From: Verrucomicrobiales bacterium
GTDB taxonomy: Bacteria > Verrucomicrobiota > Verrucomicrobiia > Limisphaerales > UBA9464
Assembly: GCA_027488845.1 (NCBI GenBank)
Contig: JAIYBC010000046.1
Coordinates: forward strand, 62,001 to 126,000
DNA: 64,000 bases
Direction: 5' to 3'
Shown here: in pieces, positions 1 through 8,968 of the stretch
Numbering within the stretch: position 1 is the stretch's first letter
Layout of the letters: the number at the start of each line of letters is the position of its first letter
Notes under the pieces: model-generated
The model's database searches: none
Told to the model about the DNA's origin: nothing
What the model saw: the letters and a program-made list of their open reading frames with translations, nothing else
Made by a program: the position numbers and the translations under genes

Positions 1-171
1 TCCTCAAATACAGCCTCTGATGACCCAGGACCGCATCCAAGTCCAAGTCCGAGGGGACCATCGCAGCCAGGAACCGGGGCACGGTGCCCAGGTCCGGCCC
101 GCCGGCCCGGGTGGGAGGCCACCCTTCCCCTTCCGGAATGATCCGGTGGGCACGCCGGGAGATCGCGTCCC
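1..171. other. left edge, no firm gene
   Basis: No complete gene is visible. On the minus strand an ATG at 59-61 opens a frame that stays open to base 1 (starting MVPSDLDLDAVLGH), so this could be the first 20 codons of a divergent gene running off the window. The stretch is too short to assign. The rest should hold the promoter of the glycosyltransferase gene to the right. Confidence 0.25.
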
Positions 172-1365
172 TTGAAGCCCAAGGTCGAATCGGAGACGGA
201 CGGCCCCGGCGTTCCCGAGGTGAGCGTGGTCATGCCGTGCCTGAACGAGGCGGACACGGTGGCCGCCTGCGTGGAGAAGGCGGTGCGCTGCCTGCGGGAG
301 AACGGGGTCCACGGCGAGGTGGTCCTGGCCGACAACGGCAGCACGGACGGCTCCCGCGAACTGGCCGCGGCCGCCGGAGCCCGGGTGGTGCCGGTGACCG
401 ACCGCGGCTACGGCGCGGCACTCATGGGCGGCATCGCGGCCGCCAAGGGTCGGTACGTCATCATGGGTGACGCCGACGACAGCTACGATTTCCTCGACCT
501 GGCCAAGTTCATCGACCGGCTCCGGAAGGGCGCCGACCTGGTCCAGGGATGCCGCCTGCCCGCGGGCGGCGGAACCGTGATGCCGGGCGCCATGCCCTTC
601 CTGCACCGCTGGTGGGGGAACCCGATGTTCACCTTCATGGCCCGGTGGATGTTCCGGGCGCCGATCCATGACATCTACTGCGGGCTCCGCGGATTCCGCC
701 GCGAATGGCAGCAGGGCCTGCGTCAGCGCTGCACCGGCATGGAGTTCGCGACGGAGATGCTCATCAAGGGCAGCCTCTCCGGCGCCCGCATCGAGGAGGT
801 GCCCATCACGTTGCATCCGGACGGACGCAAGGCGCACGCGCCGCACCTGAAGACCTTCCGGGACGGCTGGCGGACCCTGAGGTTCTTCTTCCTCTGCAGC
901 CCGCGGTGGCTGTTCCTGATCCCGGGCGGCTGTTCGGTCGTCGTCGGACTCGTGATCGGCGCACTCGCCTGGGCGGGCGTGTCCATCGGAAACGCACGTC
1001 TCGACGCCCACACCCTCCTGGCCGCGTCCGTGATGGCCGTCAGCGGATGGCAGGCGATGCTCTTCGGCATCTTCGCCAACACCTTGGCCGTGCAGATCGG
1101 CCTCTTTCCCGAGAACGCCACCTTCCACAGGTTCTACCATTTCGCGAGGCTGGAACGGGGGATCATCCTCTCCGTGGCCGCCTTCGCCGTCGGCATCGCC
1201 CTGTGGGCCGGTGCGTTCTCGGAGTGGAGCGCCGTCGGTTTCGGCAGACTGGACTATTCCCGCACCCTCCGCCTGGTGATTCCCGGCGCAACCCTGGTCA
1301 CGCTCGCCTCCCAGACCTTCTTCGGGAGCTTCATCGTCAGCCTGCTCAGCCTCAAACGGAACTGA
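172..1365 (+). CDS. family 2 glycosyltransferase, membrane-anchored
   Basis: A 397-aa inverting GT-A glycosyltransferase of the dolichol-phosphate-mannose synthase type, expected to move a sugar from a nucleotide donor to a polyprenyl phosphate or a surface glycan. The N-terminus has VSVVMPCLNEADTV, and GDADDSYDF near residues 98-107 supplies the acidic metal/nucleotide-binding motif. Four hydrophobic segments fill the C-terminal third (about residues 245-395), as in membrane-bound members of the family. The chosen start is TTG at 172. No ATG lies close by in frame, and the family core begins about 20 residues later, so the exact start is uncertain. A methyltransferase gene follows after 7 nt, suggesting an operon in glycan or lipid-carrier modification. 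The substrate cannot be told from sequence. Confidence 0.88.
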   Translation: MKPKVESETDGPGVPEVSVVMPCLNEADTVAACVEKAVRCLRENGVHGEVVLADNGSTDGSRELAAAAGARVVPVTDRGYGAALMGGIAAAKGRYVIMGDADDSYDFLDLAKFIDRLRKGADLVQGCRLPAGGGTVMPGAMPFLHRWWGNPMFTFMARWMFRAPIHDIYCGLRGFRREWQQGLRQRCTGMEFATEMLIKGSLSGARIEEVPITLHPDGRKAHAPHLKTFRDGWRTLRFFFLCSPRWLFLIPGGCSVVVGLVIGALAWAGVSIGNARLDAHTLLAASVMAVSGWQAMLFGIFANTLAVQIGLFPENATFHRFYHFARLERGIILSVAAFAVGIALWAGAFSEWSAVGFGRLDYSRTLRLVIPGATLVTLASQTFFGSFIVSLLSLKRN

Positions 1366-1372
1366 AGTTCTC

Positions 1373-2056
1373 ATGGACACCACGCCTCCGCCCACCGTTC
1401 CCGGTTCCCAAAGTCGTTGGGAGGAGGCGTTCCTGCGCTTCGAAAGCCCCGAGGAGGAACAGGAGAAGTTCCGGAAACGCCTCCGGCGGCTGGGCTGCGA
1501 CTCCTGGCCGCGGGACGCCCGGGTCGTCGACATCTTCTGCGGCCGCGGCCAGAACCTCGTGGTCCTTGAGCAGCTCGGCTTCCGGAACCTCGAGGGGGTG
1601 GATCTCTCCGCGAACCTGCTCAACCGCTACCGCGGGCCGGCCCGGATGATCGAGGCCGACTGCCGCGACCTTCCGTTCCCGCCCTCCAGCAGGGACGTCA
1701 TCGTCGTCCAAGGTGGCCTGCACCACCTGCCGAACCTCGGCCAGGACCTTCCCCGAACCCTCGACAGCGTCGCCGCCACCCTCAAGCCCGGCGGACTCTT
1801 CGTGATGGTCGAGCCCTGGAGGACCCCGTTCCTGACCTTCGTCCACGCGATCAGCCGCCAGAAGGCCGCCCGACGCCTGTGGTCGAAGCTGGACGCCTTC
1901 GAGATCCTCTACGAGGAGGAGCACCAGACCTACGACGCCTGGCTCGACGCCTCCGCGGACATCCTGCGGCTGCTGGACCAACGCTTCGAAAGCCGGATGC
2001 GCGACATCGGCTGGGGGAAGATCCATTTCGTCGGCTCCCCGCGGAAGACCTCCTGA
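1373..2056 (+). CDS. SAM-dependent class I methyltransferase
   Basis: A 227-aa protein with a Rossmann-type methyltransferase core. Motif I is VVDIFCGRGQNLVVLE (about residues 45-60), followed by an acidic strand end (EGVDLSANLL) and a later VIVVQGGLHHLPNL segment typical of methyltransferase family 11/25. The C-terminal part (FVMVEPWRTPFL) also fits this group. It starts 7 nt after the glycosyltransferase stop, so the two are probably co-transcribed and may act on the same glycan or lipid product. That link is inferred from position only. The substrate is unknown. Confidence 0.85.
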   Translation: MDTTPPPTVPGSQSRWEEAFLRFESPEEEQEKFRKRLRRLGCDSWPRDARVVDIFCGRGQNLVVLEQLGFRNLEGVDLSANLLNRYRGPARMIEADCRDLPFPPSSRDVIVVQGGLHHLPNLGQDLPRTLDSVAATLKPGGLFVMVEPWRTPFLTFVHAISRQKAARRLWSKLDAFEILYEEEHQTYDAWLDASADILRLLDQRFESRMRDIGWGKIHFVGSPRKTS

Positions 2057-2183
2057 CGGCTTCCGTCGCCCCGAAACCGGGCTCCCGAAACCCACCCGAA
2101 ACACCCGGCATTCCGCCCCGCGGACAAAAGAACTCCTTGCCGGGGTCCAGATTGGACGGTTACACGTCCGCCCCACCCGTCCC

Positions 2184-5003
2184 ATGGGAAAGACTCTCGT
2201 CATCGCGGAAAAACCGTCCGTCGCCGCGGACATCGCCAAGGCCCTTGGGGGCTTCAAGCGTGTGGACGACTACTTTGAGCGGGACGAGTTCGTGGTGGCG
2301 TCGGCGGTCGGCCACCTCCTCGAGATCCGGGCTCCGGAGGAGTTCGAGGCGAAGAAGGGCAAGTGGAGCTTCAACGCGCTCCCGGTCATCCCTCCGCACT
2401 TCGCCCTCGAGCCCCGGGAGAAGTCCGTCGCCAAGCTCAAGACCCTGCAGAAGCTGATCAAGCGCAAGGACGTCGACGCGCTGGTGAACGCCTGCGACGC
2501 CGGCCGCGAAGGGGAGCTGATCTTCCGCTACATCACCCAGTACGCGCAGGCCAGGCAGCCGGTGAAGCGCCTCTGGCTGCAGTCGATGACGGCCACGGCG
2601 ATCCGCGACGGCTTCCAGAACCTGCGGTCGGATTCGGAGATGCAGCCGCTCGCCGCCGCGGCCACCTGCCGGTCGGAATCCGACTGGCTGGTCGGCATCA
2701 ACGGCACGCGGGCCATGACCGCCTTCAACTCGAAGGGCGGCGGCTTCAACAAGACGACCGTCGGCCGGGTGCAGACGCCCACGTTGGCGATCCTGGTCGA
2801 CCGCGAGGAGCGCATCCGGCGCTTCGTCCCGCGCAACTACTGGGAGCTGCACGCCACCTTCGAATGCCAGTCCGGCTCGTATGTCGGGCGCTGGTTCGAC
2901 GAGAAGTTCGTGCGGGCGGCGACGACGAAGGAGAACGCCGACGACGGGCTCAAGGCGGAGCGCCTCTGGGACGCCGCGAAGGCCGCGGAGATCAAGGCCC
3001 GCTGCCTGGCCAAGCCCGGTGTCGTCACCGAGGAGAGCAAGCCCAGCACCCAGCTTTCGCCGCCGCTGTTCGACCTCACCACGCTCCAGCGCGAGGCCAA
3101 CCGACGGTTCGGCTTCTCCGCGAGCCGGACCCTCCAGGTCGCCCAGGCGCTGTATGAGCGCCACAAGGTGCTCACCTATCCGCGTACCGATTCCCGGGCG
3201 CTGCCGGAGGACTACATCGGCACCGTCCGCGGCGTGCTGGACACCATGGCGGGCGGCGCCTATGCGAGGTTCGCGGGCACCATCCTCGAACAGGGCTGGG
3301 TCCGCCCCAACAAGCGCATCTTCAACAACGCGAAGGTCAGCGACCACTTCGCCATCGTCCCCACCAACGTCGAGCCGAAGGGCCTCAGCGACGTCGAGCT
3401 GCGCCTGTACGACCTCGTCGCCAAGCGCTTCCTCGCCGTCTTCTTCCCGGCGGCCGAACACCTCGTCACCACCCGCATCACCCGCGTCGAGGGCGAGCCC
3501 TTCAAGACCGAGGGCAAGGTGCTGGTGAAGGCCGGCTGGCTCGAGATCTACGGACGCGAGGCCCAGACGGAGAACGAGGACGGCTCGGCGGGTGGCGCCA
3601 ACCTCGTGCCGGTGGCCCCCGGCGAGCGTCCCCTCACCCGGGAGATCGAAATCAAGGCGGCCCAGACCAAGGCCCCGCCGCGCTACAACGAGGCCACCCT
3701 CCTCGGCGCCATGGAAGGCGCGGGCAAGCTGGTCGACGACGACGAGCTGCGCGAGGCGATGGCCGAACGCGGCCTCGGAACCCCGGCCACGCGCGCCGCG
3801 GTCATCGAGGGTCTCGTCGACGAGGAATACCTCCACCGCAACGGCAACGAACTGCAGCCCACGGGCAAGGCGTTCATGCTGATCGCCCTCCTGCGCGGGC
3901 TCGGCATCGAGGAGCTCAGCAAGCCCGAGCTGACCGGCGAGTGGGAGTACAAGCTCAAGCAGATGGAGGCCGGCCGCTACACACGGCCGCAGTTCATGCA
4001 GGACATCGCCGAGATGACCCGCCGCATCGTGGAACGCACCAAGGCGTTCCAGGGTGACGAGGTCCCGGGCGACTTCGGCGACCTCGCGACCCCCTGCCCC
4101 AAGTGCGGCGCGAAGGTGAAGGAGAACTACCGCCGGTTCCAATGCGCCCAGTGCGACTTCAGCCTGCCCAAGTTCCTCGCGAGCCGGCTCATGGAGTCGA
4201 AGGAGATGGAACAGCTGGTCCGCGAAGGCACGCTCGGCCCGCTCCAGGGATTCCGGTCCCGCCAGGGCTTCCCCTTCGCCGCGGTCATCAAGCTCGATGC
4301 GGAGAAGAAGCTGGTCTTCGACTTCGGCGAGGACAAGTCCGCCGACGGCACCTCGGCCGAGGTCGACTTCACCGGCAAGGAACCGGTCGGCAAGTGTCCC
4401 AAGTGCGGCGGACGCGTGTTCGAGAACGGGATGAACTACGTGTGCGAAAGCTCCGTGGGCGCCGCCAAGAAGTGCGACTTCCGCACCGGCACCGTCATCC
4501 TCCAGCAGGCCATCGACCGCATCCAGGCCGGAAAGCTCCTCGCCGACGGAAAGACCGACCTGCTCAAGGAGTTCGTCTCCAAGAAGACCGGCCGGAAGTT
4601 CGAGGCCTTCCTGACCCTCAAGGAGGGCAAGGTCTCGTTCGAGTTCGCGCCGCGCGAGAAGAAGTTCCCGTCCAAGGACCGCAAGGCCGCCGAGCCCGAA
4701 CCGATCGTGGACTTCACCGGACAGGAACCGGTCGGCGCCTGCCCCAAGTGCAAGGGAAGGGTCTTCGAAGGACCCACCTACTGGATCTGCGAGAAGACCC
4801 AGGCCGAGACCCGGAAGTGCACCTTCAAGGTCGGCAAGAAGATCCTCGAGCAGACCGTCGAGCGCCCCGAGATCGAGAAGCTGCTCAAGGACGGCCGCAC
4901 ACCCCTCCTGGACAAGTTCGTGTCCAAGTCCGGCAAGGCCTTCGCGGCACACCTGGTCCTCGGCCAGAAGGGCAAGGTCGAGTTCGAGTTCCCGGAGCGG
5001 TGA
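2184..5003 (+). CDS. topB: DNA topoisomerase III (type IA)
   Basis: A 939-aa type IA topoisomerase that relaxes and decatenates DNA by passing single strands through a covalent 5'-phosphotyrosine nick. The TOPRIM domain starts at once (KTLVIAEKPSVAADIAKALG), the DAGREGELIFRY acidic motif is near residues 100-111, and the catalytic tyrosine lies in VLTYPRTDSR (Y332). After the core come three Cys4-like zinc ribbons, each opening CPKC (about residues 638, 738 and 853) and alternating with copies of the topoisomerase C-terminal repeat. This tail makes it longer than E. coli TopB (about 650 aa) and is common in bacterial TopB-like proteins outside the gammaproteobacteria. The start is the ATG at 2184. 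It stands alone, 127 nt after the methyltransferase gene. Confidence 0.96.
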   Translation: MGKTLVIAEKPSVAADIAKALGGFKRVDDYFERDEFVVASAVGHLLEIRAPEEFEAKKGKWSFNALPVIPPHFALEPREKSVAKLKTLQKLIKRKDVDALVNACDAGREGELIFRYITQYAQARQPVKRLWLQSMTATAIRDGFQNLRSDSEMQPLAAAATCRSESDWLVGINGTRAMTAFNSKGGGFNKTTVGRVQTPTLAILVDREERIRRFVPRNYWELHATFECQSGSYVGRWFDEKFVRAATTKENADDGLKAERLWDAAKAAEIKARCLAKPGVVTEESKPSTQLSPPLFDLTTLQREANRRFGFSASRTLQVAQALYERHKVLTYPRTDSRALPEDYIGTVRGVLDTMAGGAYARFAGTILEQGWVRPNKRIFNNAKVSDHFAIVPTNVEPKGLSDVELRLYDLVAKRFLAVFFPAAEHLVTTRITRVEGEPFKTEGKVLVKAGWLEIYGREAQTENEDGSAGGANLVPVAPGERPLTREIEIKAAQTKAPPRYNEATLLGAMEGAGKLVDDDELREAMAERGLGTPATRAAVIEGLVDEEYLHRNGNELQPTGKAFMLIALLRGLGIEELSKPELTGEWEYKLKQMEAGRYTRPQFMQDIAEMTRRIVERTKAFQGDEVPGDFGDLATPCPKCGAKVKENYRRFQCAQCDFSLPKFLASRLMESKEMEQLVREGTLGPLQGFRSRQGFPFAAVIKLDAEKKLVFDFGEDKSADGTSAEVDFTGKEPVGKCPKCGGRVFENGMNYVCESSVGAAKKCDFRTGTVILQQAIDRIQAGKLLADGKTDLLKEFVSKKTGRKFEAFLTLKEGKVSFEFAPREKKFPSKDRKAAEPEPIVDFTGQEPVGACPKCKGRVFEGPTYWICEKTQAETRKCTFKVGKKILEQTVERPEIEKLLKDGRTPLLDKFVSKSGKAFAAHLVLGQKGKVEFEFPER

Positions 5004-5016
5004 GTTGTCCGTCCCG

Positions 5017-5037
5017 TAGGACCCATAGGTCCTATGG
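5017..5037. repeat. overlapping palindromes downstream of topB
   Basis: TAGGACC (5017-5023) pairs with GGTCCTA (5028-5034), and CCATAGG (5023-5029) pairs with CCTATGG (5031-5037), so two alternative hairpins share bases. The element lies between two converging genes, topB ending at 5003 and the minus-strand gene ending at 5050, and could act as a two-way terminator. No T-tract follows, so it may instead be a dispersed intergenic repeat. Confidence 0.5.
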
Positions 5038-5049
5038 AACTACTGGGAG

Positions 5050-7188
5050 CTATGGGCCACCCATCTCGTGCCATCGGCCTGCCTCGACCGGCAGCCTCAC
5101 CCTCCTGCCTCCCGGCCAGACCCACTCCGCCCGGAGCACCTTTGCGGTCCCCAGGCCGAAATGGACCGCCTCGGTCTCCTGGCTGCGGTAACCCGCGCCG
5201 GTGACCCTCCAGACCCGACGCACTCCCGCGGTCGTCTCCAGCTCGACCCACGATCCCGGCACGTGCACCGGCAACCGGTACCCGATCCAACCGCCCTTCC
5301 CTTCCGAGACGTTCCGCAGGATCACCAAACGCTGGCGCGCCACCGGCCATTGCTCGTAGGTGGTCACCGCCAGGTCGACCCGTCCGTCCCGGTCGAAGTC
5401 GCCGGCGACCGCGTTCCGGCAGTCCTCGGTCAACGCCACGCCGCGGATCCAGCCTTCGTCCACCGCGCCGCCGCCACGCACTCCGGTGAAGAGCCGGTTG
5501 GCCTGCCATCCGCCATAGGACCTTCCGGTCTCGCGCCGCTTCTCGGCCGCCTGCGTGAAGTAGAGCAGCGCCGCCGGGTCGTTGGTGGATCCGCCCACGT
5601 GGATGTCGTGCGTCCAGAACTGCCGCTCGTAGTCCAGGCGGCTGGGGAAGGTCTCATGCCCGTTCGCCAGGTACACGTCGTCCAGCCCGTCGTTGTTCCA
5701 GTCCAGCACCGCCACCCCCCAGGCCCACCCGCCCCGCCGCAACGACTCCGCCCCCGGCCACGGCTCCATCCGGTGGCCACCGGCCGCGTTCCGGCCGACC
5801 CAGGCGCGGTTGCCGAAGGTCATCGCCGACCGCAGGCGCGTGTGGTCCGGGAATCCCGGACGCCCCAGGCCCGCGGCGTCCAACTGCGCCGCCACCGGCG
5901 AATCCATCCCCGTCGCCAAGACGTCCGGCAAGGCGTCCCCGTCGAGGTCCATCACCGCATGGGACATCCCGAAGAGGTGCCGCGAGTCCCCCAGGGACGC
6001 CGTGATGTCCCGGAACCGCCCGCCGCCCTCGTTCCGATGCAGGTCCACGCCGGCGAAGTCGCTCACGTTGACCAGGTCCAGGTCGCCATCGCCGTCGAGG
6101 TCCAACCACGAGGCGCTGTAGGTGCGCCGATTCCGTTTCGCCCCCAGTCCCGCGGACTCCGTGACGTCGGTGAACGCACCTGGGTCCTGGCGCAGCAGGT
6201 AGGACGGATTCCCGTCGTTGGCGTCGAAGTACGGCGATGGGAACTGCCCCCCGACATACGGGATCCTGTATTGGGTCAGCCACACGTCGATGTCGCCGTC
6301 GCCGTCCATGTCCCCGAGGGTCAGGGACTGCGGCAGCCGGAGCTTCGCCGGGGCATTCCAGACGCGCTTCCAAACTCCCCCGTCCCGGCGACGCAAACCC
6401 TCGCCGTCGGCCGCCCAAAGGACGGATGGCCCTCCGGTGTGGACCGGGCCGAACGCCATCGCCACGACCCGTTCCGGCGCTCCCAGCCCGGCGGGAGCCC
6501 AGCCCCAGCGGCCGCCTTCCAGCCGCGCCTCCACTCCCGCTCCTCCCAGGATCAGGCCCGTTCCGGAGCCCTCCGCGTCGACCAGCAACGGATCGGTGAA
6601 GAGCCCCACGCCGTTCGTGGGGATGACCAGGTCGGCCCAGACCTCGAACGAGGGCCTCGCCGCCTCGTTCCATGTGCGGATCCTGGGTTTCCAGGACAGG
6701 AGCCGCGGCGGCGTCCCGTCGGACCAAAGCGCGGTGGCCTCCCACTCCAGGGACCGGGTCGACCCCTTCCCTGGGGTTTCCATCTCGGTCCGGAAGACCG
6801 CTTCACCCCGGAGTTCCGACTCCAGGACCCCGTCGGATTCCAGGCGCCGGACCGACAGCAGATCGGCCCGCAGCCAGATCAACGGAGTGCGGTCGGGAAC
6901 GGGCAGTCCGCCGGACGTCGGCGCGAAGGCGGACCAATCCCGTCGTGCGGAAGCCTCCTCCACGCGGGCCGCCAGCGCGGACTCCACGCGGACATGGGGC
7001 TCGGTCGCCGACCAGACCGTGCGATCCGCCTCCGCCTCGGCGTCGCGCAAGCGCAGGAAGCGACGGGCGGACTGTTCGGCCTGGAGCTCGCGGACGGCCG
7101 TCGGACGGGCCTTGGAAGATCGACGCCAATGGGCCGCGATGCCGGCCAGCAGCAGCAGCGACAGCAGGACGAGGAGGCGCACGTTCAT
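5050..7188 (-). CDS. secreted FG-GAP/VCBS protein with ASPIC/UnbV C-terminus
   Basis: A 712-aa protein. The start is taken as the ATG at 7188 (MNVRLLVLLSLLLLAG), which gives a clear signal peptide or membrane anchor; a longer in-frame extension upstream would run through the terminator hairpin at 7204-7227 and is not believed. Calcium-binding-type FG-GAP/VCBS repeats are visible as DMDGDGDIDV, DLDGDGDLDL, DLDGDALPDV, DWNNDGLDDV and DFDRDGRVDL, which together form a predicted beta-propeller. The last ~90 residues (WVELETTAGVRRVWRV, then HFGLGTAKV) match the ASPIC/UnbV domain. Such proteins are exported and numerous in Verrucomicrobiota and Planctomycetes; their function is mostly unknown. An individual role cannot be given. 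Confidence 0.88.
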   Translation of the reverse strand: MNVRLLVLLSLLLLAGIAAHWRRSSKARPTAVRELQAEQSARRFLRLRDAEAEADRTVWSATEPHVRVESALAARVEEASARRDWSAFAPTSGGLPVPDRTPLIWLRADLLSVRRLESDGVLESELRGEAVFRTEMETPGKGSTRSLEWEATALWSDGTPPRLLSWKPRIRTWNEAARPSFEVWADLVIPTNGVGLFTDPLLVDAEGSGTGLILGGAGVEARLEGGRWGWAPAGLGAPERVVAMAFGPVHTGGPSVLWAADGEGLRRRDGGVWKRVWNAPAKLRLPQSLTLGDMDGDGDIDVWLTQYRIPYVGGQFPSPYFDANDGNPSYLLRQDPGAFTDVTESAGLGAKRNRRTYSASWLDLDGDGDLDLVNVSDFAGVDLHRNEGGGRFRDITASLGDSRHLFGMSHAVMDLDGDALPDVLATGMDSPVAAQLDAAGLGRPGFPDHTRLRSAMTFGNRAWVGRNAAGGHRMEPWPGAESLRRGGWAWGVAVLDWNNDGLDDVYLANGHETFPSRLDYERQFWTHDIHVGGSTNDPAALLYFTQAAEKRRETGRSYGGWQANRLFTGVRGGGAVDEGWIRGVALTEDCRNAVAGDFDRDGRVDLAVTTYEQWPVARQRLVILRNVSEGKGGWIGYRLPVHVPGSWVELETTAGVRRVWRVTGAGYRSQETEAVHFGLGTAKVLRAEWVWPGGRRVRLPVEAGRWHEMGGP

Positions 7189-7199
7189 CTTCGGAAAAC

Positions 7200-7227
7200 G
7201 AAAAAGCGCCCGGCGAACCGGGCGCTT
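7200..7227 (-). terminator. Rho-independent terminator for the 7247-9880 gene cluster
   Basis: A perfect 10-bp stem (AAGCGCCCGG at 7204-7213 and CCGGGCGCTT at 7218-7227) closes on a CGAA tetraloop. Read on the minus strand it is followed by a T-run (TTTTTCGTTTT). It lies 20 nt downstream of the stop of the gene at 7247-8587 and just upstream of the start at 7188, so it separates that transcript from the UnbV gene. Confidence 0.9.
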
Positions 7228-7246
7228 CGAACAACCTTTAATTGAC

Positions 7247-8587
7247 CTAAGGAACGAGCAAAGAAGAAATAAAGGGAGCCCCATTTGACTTTCCAGCGAA
7301 AAAAATCCTACTAGTCGTCTTAGCCACGGAAGCTACTCCAAACCCCTGAATCGAGCCCGGAACGCCAAGCTTTTCCCAAGTATTTGAAGCTGGATTAACC
7401 CTCCACAGATTTACACCACTGTTGTCCCCAGGGGATTCACAATTAGAATTCCTCAAAAGATAGACAAAACTCCCATGAGAAACTTTAGGTGCAACGACAT
7501 CGGAATAGCGATCACAGGCTACTGGAAACGCTCCCCAATTGGAAAACGAACTATTAATTCCACCAGAACTGGTACCAGCTACCGCACCCGCGATATCTCT
7601 AGGAAAGAAGCTACTCAAACAACCACATCCCGGCACAGAATAACCGGCACTAACCCCACCGGTTTGAACAGAGTTGAACCCACCAGTCGCATAGACGCTC
7701 GAACCGTGAGTCAACACATCAGCAACATAAGAAATATAGTCACCATCCCCATATATACACGGAGCAGAACAACCAGAAGGAGTATCTCCGATCAGCCTCA
7801 ATCCATACCCAAAGCCAGACCATCCGCCGGAAACACCTTGCTGTGTCGGAATCTTATACCTAGCAATATCGCGACTGAGGCCGAGGAGAAAATTCCCTGC
7901 AACCACGACATCATAACTCGAGGAGCCAACTACAATTGAAATCGATTTAACACCAGGGTTAACATAGGAGACCGGAGTCGTCGGAGGCTGAGGGATTCCA
8001 GACATTGAAACAAAAGTATTTCCGCTAAGACGAATTACATATCTACTACTAACGCCAGCTATGGAAGTAAAGTCTCCACCAATAAATACACTTCCAGAGT
8101 AAGGAACCATTACGGAAACCGCCCCTTGAACACCATTAACCCCTGTCGGAATCGAAGAGTATTGATTCAAGGCCGGATTGAATCGAACAAGATGTTTACT
8201 CCCTAAAACCACCGTTGAGCCTGGTTGACGCACAGTCTCAAAATCTCCGGAAATTACTAAATTATTTCCGTCAGCACACATAGCAGAGACGGCACCCTTA
8301 ATTTCCCATACTCCAGATGTGCAGGTTGCTCCTCGATAATCCCAACCTGCCGATGGCGTCCATTTTACCAATCTTGTTTCGGTAACCCCCCCAGTGTAGT
8401 CAGTCGATTTAGAGTGAGCCACCCATAGTGTACCATCCGGCGTGGTCGCAATAGCGCTAACTTGGTTTATTGGCCAGCCAACCCCGCACGATTGAAAGGA
8501 GTCAAGCTCAGCACTCCAATTAGCTCCTAACACCTTATAACCAAGAAGAGATATGAAGGCAACAACGATTATTCTAGCTTTATTCAT
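7247..8587 (-). CDS. secreted beta-propeller-like repeat protein, atypically AT-rich
   Basis: A 446-aa protein of unknown function. It opens with MNKARIIVVAFISLLGYKVLGA, a signal peptide. Repeats such as NNLVISGDFETV, GSVFIGGDFTSI and DVVVAGNFLLG, each followed by a K/VRFNP- or RYKIP-like strand, suggest kelch/delta-60-type blades of a beta-propeller. Base composition and codon use (many AGA, ATA and AAT codons) are far more AT-rich than in every neighbour, which points to recent acquisition or unusual selection. The ATG comes one base after the stop of the lipoprotein gene upstream, so it is probably translated from the same message, which ends at the hairpin at 7200-7227. No catalytic motif was recognised. 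Confidence 0.82.
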   Translation of the reverse strand: MNKARIIVVAFISLLGYKVLGANWSAELDSFQSCGVGWPINQVSAIATTPDGTLWVAHSKSTDYTGGVTETRLVKWTPSAGWDYRGATCTSGVWEIKGAVSAMCADGNNLVISGDFETVRQPGSTVVLGSKHLVRFNPALNQYSSIPTGVNGVQGAVSVMVPYSGSVFIGGDFTSIAGVSSRYVIRLSGNTFVSMSGIPQPPTTPVSYVNPGVKSISIVVGSSSYDVVVAGNFLLGLSRDIARYKIPTQQGVSGGWSGFGYGLRLIGDTPSGCSAPCIYGDGDYISYVADVLTHGSSVYATGGFNSVQTGGVSAGYSVPGCGCLSSFFPRDIAGAVAGTSSGGINSSFSNWGAFPVACDRYSDVVAPKVSHGSFVYLLRNSNCESPGDNSGVNLWRVNPASNTWEKLGVPGSIQGFGVASVAKTTSRIFFAGKSNGAPFISSLLVP

Positions 8588-8588
8588 T

Positions 8589-8960
8589 TTATCTTTGGTT
8601 GATTATCCGAGATAGATTGTTCCTGGCCTCACGGGCGGCTGGATCGTTCACGGCAGCATCCGAGAGCTCATCCTGAAGGGACAACATCCGGAGACGCTGC
8701 TCATCCGTGATTCCTCCTCGCCGCAATTGAAGAATCTCGGTCACGACCTTGTCCCAGTCCCGAGCCGCGGGCTGAGCCTCTGCGGGCGTTGGCGCAGCTG
8801 CAGGACTCTCGACGGGTGCCGCAGCGGCTTCCGGGGCGGCCGCCGGAGGCGCAGCTGCCGGGGCCTCTTCCTCCGCCTTCTTGGAGCATCCAGAAATGGC
8901 CAAGCCAGCAACCAGCGACGCGGAGAGAATCGAACGATTGAAATGATTCATGGAAGTCAT
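8589..8960 (-). CDS. small lipoprotein, pseudopilin-linked
   Basis: A 123-aa lipoprotein. The start is the ATG at 8960 (MTSMNHFNRS) or the next one at 8951; both give the signal sequence SILSASLVAGLAISGCSKK with a lipobox ending in Cys. An Ala/Pro/Glu-rich linker follows, then a helical tail (EILQLRRGGITDEQRLRMLSLQ). The gene follows a pseudopilin gene directly (stop at 8969) and is followed one base later by the propeller gene. A second pseudopilin-lipoprotein pair with the same order and a similar tail sits at 62358-63546, so the pairing looks conserved. The role is unknown; it may support a secretion or pilus system. Confidence 0.8.
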   Translation of the reverse strand: MTSMNHFNRSILSASLVAGLAISGCSKKAEEEAPAAAPPAAAPEAAAAPVESPAAAPTPAEAQPAARDWDKVVTEILQLRRGGITDEQRLRMLSLQDELSDAAVNDPAAREARNNLSRIINQR

Positions 8961-8968
8961 CGAACGGT

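Noticed and set aside
2160-4952. Open frame of 930 codons antisense to topB, and similar long antisense frames elsewhere (for example opposite 13.4-15.2 kb and 57.8-59.6 kb)
   Set aside because: They are mirror products of strong GC bias at third positions; their translations are Leu/Gly/Arg/Val-rich with no domain, while the opposite strand codes for well-known proteins.
7189-7284. N-terminal extension of the UnbV protein to an ATG at 7284
   Set aside because: It would run through the terminator hairpin at 7204-7227 and overlap the end of the propeller gene; the internal ATG at 7188 gives a good signal peptide.
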